Assembly (NCBI GenBank): GCA_002189035.1 | Contig: NEEC01000019.1 | Span: forward strand, 806,001 to 870,000 | Direction of reading: 5' to 3' | From: Utricularia gibba | Lineage: Eukaryota; Streptophyta; Magnoliopsida; Lamiales; Lentibulariaceae | Length of the DNA: 64,000 nucleotides | Shown here: piece after piece, positions 23,901 through 34,655 of the stretch | Layout: each line of letters opens with the position of its first letter | Position numbering within the stretch: position 1 is the stretch's first letter | Position numbers and translations under genes: made by a program | The notes under the pieces: model-generated | The model's input: the letters and a program-made list of their open reading frames with translations, nothing else | What the model was told of the DNA's origin: nothing | The model's database searches: none

Positions 23901-26900
23901 TATTCATTTCTTTTGTGTCTCTGTTGTAGATGGATGTTTTCAATACATTCATTGAGTTGCTCAGGCAAACTGCAAATGTTACCAAGGGCCAAGCCGGATT
24001 TGATGAATCAAGGTGAGCTCAATCCGTATTGTTCATGGCCTCCTTGGAAATTGCTTCATTTTCAAGTCTAGTGCACTCTTGTGACATTTTTTTCTCACCA
24101 GCCCCAGGTATCTATTAAAGCAAGAGGTGCCTAAGATTGTTCGATCCATTAACAAACAGCTGCGTGAAAAGTCTATCAAGACTAAGGTAAACATATAATT
24201 AAAAGTACCCATGGTTTTCTTATTGAGCATATGAATTTCACTTGTCATGTGTTGCAGGTTGGGGCATTTTCCGTTCTGAAGGAGCTTGTGATTGTTTTGC
24301 CTGATTGCCTTGCTGAGCATATTGGATCTCTAACTCCTGGAATCGAGAAGGCCCTTTGTGTAAGTTTGGCAACTGCAGCCCGGTTCCAACACACCAACTT
24401 TTTATCCACAATTCAGTTCTGGAGAATTCGTTGTTTATTTTATCCTCTGCCTACAGGACAAATCATCTACTTCAAACCTGAAGATCGAGGCTCTTGTTTT
24501 CACGAAATTAGTTTTAGCATCGCATGCTCCTCCAGTTTTTTACCCCTATATTAAGGTAATGTCATATGCTGCCTGCTGTCACAAGCTTTTATTTAAAAAA
24601 AAAGAGGTTAGGTTCTGATGCAAAGTGTATTTGCTCTCTTCTTGAGTCTTTTAACATACCAAAGACCGTTTCCTTGGAGGATTTACTTGTTCCAAGCTTG
24701 TATGATCATCCATATTTCTATCGCTAAGAGTATTTGTCATCTGTGTTGCTAGGTCATCAATTCCTGATGTTAGAGATGTTATCTGCAGTTTTGATTGGGT
24801 TAATTTTTTACTGGAAGTACCATTGCTAAGTGTTCTCCATGTCATACGAATCACAATTTTCCTGCTGTCAATCTTCATCTGGTTTCTCTAAATGAAGTCC
24901 TTGATAATAGACCACTGCTTTCTCTTCTTTCCCATAATCATGGATGTCAAAATTTCGTGTGCTTTTAAACTACGATACTCATTGCATCAATGTGGAGTAT
25001 GCTAGACCAATTACCACTTGGTTGTCAATTATAGGTTCTGCTCTACATTAGAAAGAGAGACTCCATAAAGCTTACAGTTTTTCTTCAACAGTGGTTACAG
25101 TTGATTTGAAATTTTTTTCTTTTTCTTAGTGTAAGTTTCGGTAGGTCCAAGATGCTTCATGACACTGAAGTTAAAAGTGGAAATTTAGAATTTGATTTGA
25201 TGTATTTAGTTTTTATGGGTTAAACAATTATTTGAATATATACGTTTTTTATTCCTTTTTTATAGGCAATTTCAGCTCCTATCATATCTGCTGTTGGCGA
25301 ACGATATTACAAGGTTACAGCTGAGGCTTTAAGAGCATGTGGAGAACTTGTCCGTGTAGTAAGACCAAACTCCCAGGTCTGATGCCCGTGCCTCTTTCTG
25401 TGGACTTGGTTGATGGGATGTTTATCTAGGATTTAACATGATTTCATTATCAGGATAATGGATTTGATTTCACACCCTATGTACATTCTATATATGCAAC
25501 TATCATGTCACGATTGACAAACCAAGATCAAGATCAGGAAGTGAAAGAATGTGCTATTTCTTGCATGGGGCTTGTCATTTCTGCATTCGGCGATCATCTT
25601 GGAAGGGAATTAACAACTTGCCTTCCTGTGCTCGTTGACAGAATGGGAAATGAGATAACTCGTCTCACTGCTGTTAAGGTCTGTTGGCTATTTCTGAATT
25701 ACTTTATCTGGTATGGTCCTTCGCGTTTATGATGCTTTTAAGCAGCTGCTGTTGTGTCCTACTTTGATGAGAAATTGAGTGTGGGGATGTACACGTATCT
25801 TTCCTTTGGATTGATTTATGTCAATTCTATAAGATTATTTTGTAGCTTTTACATGGCTAAAGAATATAATCTCCAAGTTTGTATGATCTCTCTTTTGAGA
25901 ACACTAGATTAATTCGTGATTCTGGTACATGGTTGATGTATTATTTTTCTGACTTCCAGGCTTTCACAGTCATTGCTGATTCGCCTTTACATCTGGACCT
26001 CTCCTGTGTTTTAGAGCCTGTGATATCGGAATTGACTGCATTCCTCCGGAAGGTATAACATGTATCCTTTTGATTCTGACATTTAAGAATATTTTCTTAA
26101 AATTGTCAACAACAAAGTTGCAATCTCCTTGTTTTCTGGATGATAGGCCAATCGAGCCTTGAGACAGGCTACCCTGGGATCGCTGAACACACTCATTGTT
26201 GGCTATGGTGATAAAATAGGCTCAGCTGCTTATGAAGTCATCGTTGCCGAACTCTCAATGCTGATAAGGTTTTTGTTTATGGAAGTACCAGATCAACATG
26301 TTCCTTGTTGCATAAATGTTCTGGAACTCATTGAATCCTCCTGCATTTTCAGCGACTCAGATTTGCATATGGCTTCTCTGGCTCTTGAATTGTGTTGTAC
26401 ATTAATGGCCGACAAAAGGTCCAGACCAACTGTGGGCTTGACAGTCCGAAACAAAGTCCTTCCTCAAGCGTTGACTCTAATCAGGAGCTCTCTGCTCCAG
26501 GGGCAAGCCCTTGTGGTACTCATCAGTGCATCTTTTGAAGTCTTGACATGCTTCCGTGTCCTTTACCTAGTCTCTTTTTTTTGTTACTTTAGGCACTGCA
26601 GAACTTCTTTACTGCTCTGGTTTTTTCTGCGAACACAAGTTTTGATGCCCTGCTGGACTCTCTTCTTTCAACTGCAAAGCCAAATACCCAGTCTGGTGTT
26701 GCAAAACAGGCTTTGTTCTCTATTGCTCAATGTGTAGCTGTTCTCTGTCTTGCTGCGGGTGACCAAAAATGCTCGTCAATTGTTAATATGCTTACAGATA
26801 TTTTGAAGTCTGAGAGCAGTACTAATTCGGTAATACTTTAGACATATATAAACTTCTTTTCAGAAAGTTTATTCTTGCGATCAGTTATTGCTTCTCTATG

Positions 26901-29033
26901 GTCATTTTATCTTGTTGATAATGGGCTGTGTTGCTTTCTCCTTCACAAAGTCTGCATCTTTGATTTGAAATGATGGCATCATTCTTATTCATTATTATGT
27001 TCGTTTGATAGAGCAAACAACATCTTGCGCTGCTGTGCCTAGGGGAGATAGGCAGGAGAAAGGATCTGAGCTCACATGACCAAATACAGAACATTGTTAT
27101 TGAATCCTTCCAGTCACCTTTTGAAGAAATAAAATCAGCTGCATCTTATGCCCTAGGAAATATTGCTGTCGGCAATCTTCCCAAGTATTTGCCATTCATA
27201 ATGGATAAAATTGATAATCAGCAGAAGAAGCAGTATCTTTTGCTCCATTCTCTGAAGGAGGTTGATCCTTCGTTGAATCTATAATTTTAAAATGTTTTAC
27301 CTTCTCTTGTACCAATGTAAATCTGATATTTTTTATCCATCCCTTTTTGCAGGTCATAGTGAGGCAATCTGTGGATAAAGCTGAATTTGATATTTCTAGT
27401 GTTGAGAAGATAACTAATCTGCTTTTTAACCACTGTGAAAGTGAGGAGGAGGGTGTCCGTAATGTTGTCGCTGAATGTTTAGGGAAGATTGCCTTAATTG
27501 AACCTACGAAACTTGTCCCTGCATTGAAGGTTTTTTTTTTTTTTTTTTTATGCAAGGATCAGTACAAAGTGTATGCGTCTAAATGAGATATCTGTGCACT
27601 GAATTACATTGCCCTGTCTTTGTAGGAGAGGACATCCAGTCCTGCTGCGTTCACACGGGCAACAGTTGTAATTGCTGTAAAATATTCTATTGTTGAGAGA
27701 CACGAGAAAATAGACGAGGTTTTATACCCTGAGATTTCATCTTTTTTTATGCTCATCAAGGATAATGACCGGGTAATTTTTCAGTTATTGTCAGCTTTCT
27801 CATTTAGTCTATTTATGTACGAGAATTAAGAAAACGCTCTTGTTTATTGTATATAATCTTTAAACTCAACTGGTTTCACTTTTTTTAAAAAAAAATTGCA
27901 GCATGTGAGACGTGCAGCCGTACTAGCTTTGAGTACTGCTGCTCACAATAAACCTAACCTGATAAAGGGTCTTCTTCAAGGGCTGTTGCCGCTATTATAT
28001 GATCAAACAGTAATAAAGGTAACCATCATGTGTTGGGACAATCTCTTATAATAAATATCACAAGGGCTTCCATGCTTGTGAGTTAGGTTGCCTTTATTTT
28101 CCTGAAGTTCTGAGTATTATTTTATGTTTTCATTCTCTTCTTTTGATTAATCTGAACTGGACCGTGTGATCAATAGGCATCCATTTTCCTTTTGTCACTC
28201 ACCCTGACTACTTATTTGACATTGTCATATACCTTGTTACACCCATCCATTTATTTGTGTGCCTTTTGTGCACTGCATTGCAGAAAGAGTTGATCAGGAC
28301 AGTGGATCTTGGTCCATTTAAGCATACAGTTGATGACGGTCTAGAGTTGAGGAAAGCTGCCTTTGAATGTGTTCATACTTTGCTGGATGGCTGTTTGGAT
28401 CAAGTGAATCCTTCGTCATTCATTGTTCCATACCTCTTGTCTGGCTTAGATGGTAACGTGGTTTAAGATGCCTGATGTTGGGATCAAACGATCTGGAACA
28501 ATAGTCTGACTCCCAGCTTGCTCATTCTTCATTTCAGATCACTATGACGTGAAGATGCCTTGCCATCTCATCCTTTCGAAGTTGGCCGACAAGTGTCCTG
28601 CAGCGGTGCTAGCAGGTTGTCACTTCATTGCGCTATTCATTGTGTGGATTGTCAGTATTAAAATATATATCGATCCTGTTTCTAAAATCTACATGTTTCC
28701 AGTATTGGATTCTCTGGTGGATCCTCTCCAGAAAACCATCAACTATAAGCCTAAGCCAGCGGCTGTCAAGCAAGAAGTTGACCGTAATGAAGACATGATC
28801 AGGAGCGCCCTCAGGGCAATCTCTTCCTTAAATCGCATAAGGTATCTATCCTCTCCCATAGACTGACTCCTCGTCTGCATACCCCGGGAGCTTTTCTCTT
28901 GCAGAAACCCTGATAAACTCTGAGCTCATCTTGCAGCATGGGGGACTGTAGCCACAAGTTCAAGAGCCTAATGAACGAGATCGCCAAGTCCACTGCTTTA
29001 TCTGAGAAATACTCCTCCATAAGAAACGAATGA
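20966..29033 (+). CDS. CAND1: CAND1, cullin-associated NEDD8-dissociated protein 1
   Basis: CAND1 wraps unneddylated cullins and exchanges substrate receptors of SCF-type ubiquitin ligases; in plants it affects auxin and other hormone signalling. I can place 27 exons with consensus splice sites: 20966-21001, 21075-21244, 21393-21603, 21683-21848, 21931-22060, 22965-23079, 23171-23328, 23411-23534, 23809-23859, 23930-24012, 24102-24186, 24258-24359, 24457-24555, 25266-25376, 25454-25678, 25960-26052, 26147-26268, 26353-26515, 26593-26829, 27012-27260, 27353-27529, 27626-27772, 27902-28018, 28284-28452, 28538-28615, 28703-28841, 28937-29033. They sum to 3654 nt, or 1217 residues, almost exactly the Arabidopsis length. 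It is HEAT-repeat throughout, begins [20 protein letters not shown] and ends YSSIRNE. The acidic stretch [13 protein letters not shown], the [14 protein letters not shown] motif and [17 protein letters not shown] are typical. It is intact. Confidence 0.95.
22140..22964. other. Large CAND1 intron 5 with possible old insertion and poly-G tracts
   Basis: This intron (22061-22964) is among the longest of the gene. It holds G14 (22246-22259), G7 (22483-22489) and G12 (22493-22504). Near 22219 the phrase AATCCCATATTGATTAGC resembles, loosely, the TCCCACATCG-type element found in plant snRNA promoters and many dispersed repeats. I see no terminal repeats or coding capacity. An old repeat insertion is possible but not proven. 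Confidence 0.3.
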
Positions 29034-29993
29034 GACTGTCGTTGCTGAAACATGCTGGTACCAGATGCCTGTCTACCTGCTTCGCTTATCACAGAAACAG
29101 CAAGAAAAAGTAATTTGCCGGTAAAGCGAGACGAGCGAGGAAGCTAGCAGCAGGAGTTCACGGCAGGGGAGACATCTGAGAAGCATGTAGAAAAAGTAAT
29201 TTTGTGGTTTTTTCTGTAGCCTCCACATAACGAAGGTGGGCGAGGGTGTAGTTTGGATTCCATCCATCTCCCCATGAACCGTGGACTTGAATTTCAGTTG
29301 TGTTATCCCTTGGAGTCCGTCTGGGAAAACGGAGTTCTCTGCTTCTTCAAAGGTTTATTATAGTGGCGCCATCGTCGCGAGTTTCAGTGGTAAAGATTTT
29401 GTTTGATTATACCGTTTTAATTTATTCGATATTAAATATATGTTAAATTAATTTTATACAAAAATGAGTTATTTGAAAAAATAGGAATGTGTATTATGAA
29501 AATCATTTATAAGAATATACATTTTTATAATTAAATTTGTATGAAATGCTATGACAATATTTATAGTTGAATAAAATTTTTATAAATAATTAAAAATAGT
29601 TCATACTGTATAAATAATATCAATTATTTATAATGGAAAATAAAAATATATATTTTTTAATATTAAAAATCCTGCAAATTCTAGATTTGGGGCTGGCCCG
29701 TTCATTCTATGGGCTTCCCGTAGGCCGTGCTTTTGTCGGGCTAAGCCCATGATTTTGGGTCCGTAGAGTTGGACCGGCCCAATATTCTCATTCTAACTTC
29801 TAGAGTGTGTTAAAATGGGTGAAGAATGCATTGCAACAATACATGGTTTTGTACACACAAAATTCAGCAGCACAACACACAATTTTGCAACTTCTTGTCC
29901 CCCGCTCTCCTCCTATCTTCCTTCCCTGTAGAAAAAGACCTCCCTGTATTGCGTTGAGCAGCCAGAAAGAACCCCAGACAGCCCACTTCATGC
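29034..29993. other. Spacer between convergent CAND1 and KORRIGAN genes
   Basis: The first 350 bases fit the CAND1 3' UTR. Positions 29400-29670 are AT-rich. At about 29690-29790 a short GC-rich segment has GGCCCG, GGGCTAAGCCC and GGACCGGCCC phrases, like remnants of plant DNA transposons. It lies between two 3' ends, where a promoter is not expected. The rest is probably the KORRIGAN 3' UTR. Confidence 0.45.
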
Positions 29994-32556
29994 TCATGGC
30001 TTCCATGGCGTTGGCGGCGGTGGTGGCATTGGGAACATAGGTGGGACGGCTGAGAACATGGTGTTTTTGTCAACCGTGGCGGTTGTATCACCGGACAGAG
30101 CCACCAGAGCGGCAACAAGGCCAGCATTTCCAGCGAGAGTCGGCTCTGTGTAATTGTAGTTCTTACGAACGTCATGGAAACCGTCATGCCGGTCGGGTCC
30201 GGCCACCATGGCTCCCACCACGGTGTTCGGATTCGGTTTCTGGGTGTCCCTCCATTTCCATCCTCCTTTACAGTCGTACTGAACCTTGTTCTTGGGGATC
30301 GATGCTCCTCTATGGTGGACGTGCCTCGGATAATGGTTTCCGAACCCCACCACATAGCTCATATGCCTTGGATTCTGGCCCAGGATGTAGTTGATCTACG
30401 ATGCAAAGTGTATCAAATATCAGGGAACGATCCCAACTGAGCTGATATCTGATGCAATGCTCAAACATGGTACCTGTGTCTGGGCGAACTCTCGAAGGAC
30501 ATCAGTTGTATAGAAATGGGGGCCGCAGTTCCAGCCAGGGATATCAGATGCACGCATGTAGTCACTGAAAAGAGTAGCTAGAAAAGCAGCATTCACCACA
30601 TACTGGAGAGGCTGAGGAGCTCCATGATTCAACTGAATCATTCCTCCTGCTCATCAGAACTCCAACATAAGTAGTTAACAAAAAAGAGAACCACTGCCGG
30701 AGAAGAATGGATTGGATTACCTCTTGTCCGGTTGAATGAAGTGAAGTAGGGGAGGAAAGAGCAGAGATATATGCTGGTCTGGTTATGAAATGTTGCCAAG
30801 ATTTCTTCATATGGATAACCGGGACTCAAGAATAATCGTAACCGACTAAGCAGCAGCTAAACACCAAGCACAAGCTTGTTCAGAACAGAAAGCAACCAAT
30901 CAAGGATAAAAAGTGGAAACTGAAGCTTACTTGAGCTCCAGGAAGCTTATTGTCCCAGCTTAATACACCGTAATACGGTCCGCCCCAGAACGCACCGGCA
31001 CGCTTGGCTAGAGTAGGGTGTGTACCAAGATGCAGGTATGAAGAGTTACCTGTAGCATAGTATAACCACGTTGCACCCCAAACGAACTCGTCCCAGTAGC
31101 TTGTAGAATTGTAGAAGATGGCAGCTTCTGTTCCTTCACTGTATCTCCCTCTTTGTTTCCTAGAAAAATCGAAGAGAGTCTTGGCACCATGTATAAGCTT
31201 TTGTGAGTAGGCTTTGTTGTCCTTGAAAACAATAGATGCTGAAGCCAAAGCTGCAGCCATTTCTGCAGCAAGATCTGAGCAAGTACTGCATTCAGTAACT
31301 GGTCTTTCATAATCAATATCCTCGGGGCGCATCCAACAGTAGTGATCATTTGGATCAGTTGCCTCTGCTGAAGTATCTCCTTTACCAATCTGTCAACATA
31401 AAAAGCATAGATGATGCTTAATATTCCTCCATTGCCATGAATATTGGAAACACACAGCTTGCTCATGAAAGGATGGGATAAGACATAACAACAGAAACGC
31501 CAGTCCAATGTTTTTTCACCCCATTCAGATTCACGAATTGCCAATGAAAACACAAGGCTTAGATAAAATCCACATCCACAGGGCTACTGAATGGAAAAGA
31601 TCTACGATGCATCTCTTCCTATCATGAAATTCGGAGATTTGTCATATTCGTTACCTGAGCAACTAGTCTATCAATGGAGTCAGCTGTGTGATTAAAAGTC
31701 TTGAGAAAGTAATCAGTTCCCCACTTAATGATATCCTTGACGTGATTCAGTTCTCCAGCCGCTTCATACTTGGCACTGTATTCTATCACACTCCAACTCA
31801 ACATTGTCATTGCAAAAGACTGAGGAAAATTGAACTTGATGGCATCTCCAGCATCATAATATCCACCGGATAGATCTTTAAACAAGGTGGATGAATCCGA
31901 CTCTCCATCATGTGTGCAGGAGTTTCCTCTCCATGAAACGTTGTTATGCTTCGGTAGTTTCCCCGCTGTAAGTTGACACAAAGTGAATAGTTCAATGAAA
32001 ATATAATCACCGCATAAGACCTCTGCAAAGTTCGTGATTTTGATAATTTTTTAGCCATGGAAGGCAAAGCCCAGAAAATAAGTACAAGAAAAAACTCACA
32101 AAGATCACTTCTTTCAGAAAGACCATAAAAAAAACCGCAGATCCTGTGAATTCAGCGAAATCAAAAGAGCTGTTGTTAACTTACATCGTTGGGCGTTGAA
32201 AAACATTAGAGCCTTGTGCAGCGCCACAGTGTAATTATCCGGCGGCGGGGGCGGTGGTGGTGGCGGGGCACCAGCTTCACGATCATCGTAATAAACCCAG
32301 CGAGAAACCCCGCCACCAGAAGTGTTCCCACAGTCCACATAAAAATCTTTCTGCTAACAATGACGCACCCCAGATCTACGTATTTCTTCTTCTTAACCTC
32401 CCCAGTTGGCCCCAAAAGCCAACTCTGCTGCGTCTCGTCCAGTGGTCGCGATAGCGCCGCCCTATCGTAATCCTGCAAATTCCTACTCCTTTCATCGTCC
32501 GTTGCTGAATCCCCCGCGATCTCCAACGGCCCACCCCATGGATCCCTTCCGTACAT
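29994..32556 (-). CDS. KOR1: KORRIGAN-type membrane endo-1,4-beta-glucanase (GH9), with one frame break
   Basis: KORRIGAN is a type II membrane GH9 cellulase that works with the cellulose synthase complex in primary and secondary walls. Exons: 32556-32185, 31965-31655, 31389-30931, 30856-30721, 30646-30474, 30395-29994. The cytosolic tail carries [13 protein letters not shown] and [14 protein letters not shown]; a transmembrane helix follows ([16 protein letters not shown]). Catalytic-domain marks are [53 protein letters not shown] and [14 protein letters not shown], which hold the GH9 nucleophile Asp pair, the His and the Glu acid. It ends [10 protein letters not shown], as in Arabidopsis KOR1. 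The frame breaks at the G5 run at 32247-32251, between VPRHHH and [11 protein letters not shown]. The 1853 nt plus one base gives 617 residues, the family length. Assembly error is the simplest reading. Confidence 0.9.
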
Positions 32557-34655
32557 GCTCGTTCAGATCAAAAAAACAGGCAGGAGAACCCAACAAAGAT
32601 TCCGCCTTTAGTTTCACTAAATCTTAAGCACAAGACCCACTTTCCGGCATGAGAAGCAGCGCATTCAGGAAATGGGTTTGTGTCTGGAATAGCAAAGAGT
32701 GTGTGGCTGAAGAGAAGAAGGATTCAGCTCCAACCAACGCGAAGCTGGAAGAGCAATGTGGTTGACGAAAGCGACAGCCAGGCTACTTGACGATTGACAC
32801 TCCCGCTAATTCCAATGATTTGCCTACTGAACTTTTAGCAATTCATCTAATTACGCCATTGTCGGTCTCGGCACCTATCTTTGAGGTTTACTGCATTTAC
32901 ACCCTGTAACAACAAACGTTCAGCCTGCCCGCCATTTGAGGAATCTTCCAACATTTTACTGCTGAATCTACCTTCCTTGCTCTTGGGTTTGCTTGGGTAA
33001 CACTCAAATTACAGTAGTTGGACATCCAAATCGTGCAGTCGACAACCAGAACAAAGAGTATCGCTGTTGCTTCAATCTTTAATCGGCAACGCATGCATTT
33101 CGCCCACCGACGGGCACGAGGGGAATATTCGTGTGGTTCAGCTCATACCAAATTGGGCCGGGCAATTCTAGCGGATACTGCATTGGGATTAATACGTGAA
33201 AATTTTGGGATTCAATATACTCAATGCATCAAATTATGAGAACAAGGGCCACGTCCAACTAAGTATATAAATATTTTAGATGAATCTAATATCAATTACG
33301 GATAAAATACAAAGACAGTTTATATAAAAAGACATTCTTTAATCTTGCATTAAGATTTTTTTTCAAAGAATATAACGTAAAATTCTAAAGATTAGATAAT
33401 TGAAACAGACAATATCATATATATATTAAGAATGAGTTGTGATATTTGATATCCAAACAAATTCAATCAATTTAGGAACTAAACCGGAGTAATTTTAAAA
33501 AATACTTATTGTGATGTTAGTGTACGAAAAAAATATCTATTTTATATGAAAAAAATAATATCATTATGTGAAATAGAGGGATACAATAAGTACTTTTATA
33601 AAATACTCCATTAAACCGTGTTTGCCACAACATCAGCTACCTACACAATACTCACATAGTTTGGCAACTTAACTTGATGCAGAGAAGTTTCTAGAATGTG
33701 GAGGTGTCAATCGAACAATGATCCCATGATTAGTGACTTCAACACGTTCTCTCCTTCATTCTCGTTTAGTATGTATATTCATGTAATAAGTTGTCAAGTT
33801 TCATGTTCTTGTTCTAAAGTTGTGTTGGCAAATTTGCTTTGTCATCTCCAAGTATAAGAGCTTTGATCTAAGTCATTTGCAATCAGTGAAAACCACCACT
33901 CATTCAATCTTATAGAAGTATGAAATGCCATAAGGAAAGCTTGTTGGTCAGTAGTGAAATTAAATGGCATGATCCATCCAAAATTTACATGATATTGTTT
34001 GTTTTGTATACTCAATTCTCATAATTTTATATTATCTTCTTTCGCAGAAAAGACCTTCATCTCATACTTTTCCTCATTTATAATTTATGTAAAAAATTAT
34101 TAAAGGTCCTAACCCTTACATCATCACTTTCTTAAATACTCAACATCCTCACAATACCTCCTCATCCAACATTTGTTACATACCCGGATTTGATTATAAT
34201 ATCAAATACCATGACCCACTCTCCCAAACTCATGCATCTTTACTACTGAAATCGATCTGATGGTTGTAGTGGGCAGGTCTGATGGAGGCTCTCAGTTGCA
34301 GCTTCTTTTGTTCACTTGTGGCATATGGGGGCTTGTTTCTAATACAGATGGTTCACTTCTCAAGTCAGAGGCAGTCAGTTGTGAGGCCCCATGCAGGAAG
34401 GTGGAAGTTCGACCTACAATCCCACATGGATAGAAAAAGAAAGAGATGACCCTTATGCAGAGATCAGTTTGCTGGTCTAACTCTGGTTAACCAGACCATG
34501 GTTAAATGTTTCAACCGTCGGAAATCATAAGCACAACTGACCACTTATATGGTTAAAGAATGCGTTTTCTTTTTTAAACAAGAAGAGATCTTTAACTAGC
34601 AACAAAAAAAAGTGAAGATCTTTAACTAGCAACAAAAAAAGTAGGCACTTGGGGC
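32557..34655. other. Spacer between MAA3 and KORRIGAN (KORRIGAN promoter side)
   Basis: The first 200 bases are probably the KORRIGAN 5' UTR. Positions 33240-34250 are AT-rich. No ORF with family resemblance is present. The right end should be the MAA3 3' UTR and contains a two-copy 30-bp tandem repeat at 34586-34641. Confidence 0.5.
34586..34641. repeat. Two-copy 30-bp tandem repeat
   Basis: AGATCTTTAACTAGCAACAA followed by an A run occurs at 34586 and again at 34616. It lies just downstream of the MAA3 stop codon, in its probable 3' UTR. Confidence 0.8.

Noticed and set aside
26269-26352. Frame break or extra domain in CAND1
   Set aside because: The extra 28 codons have intron borders, and splicing restores the conserved LISDSDLHM; it is kept as a retained-intron finding only.
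29864-30440. Several overlapping ORFs on both strands near 30 kb
   Set aside because: They are other-frame readings of the last KORRIGAN exon.
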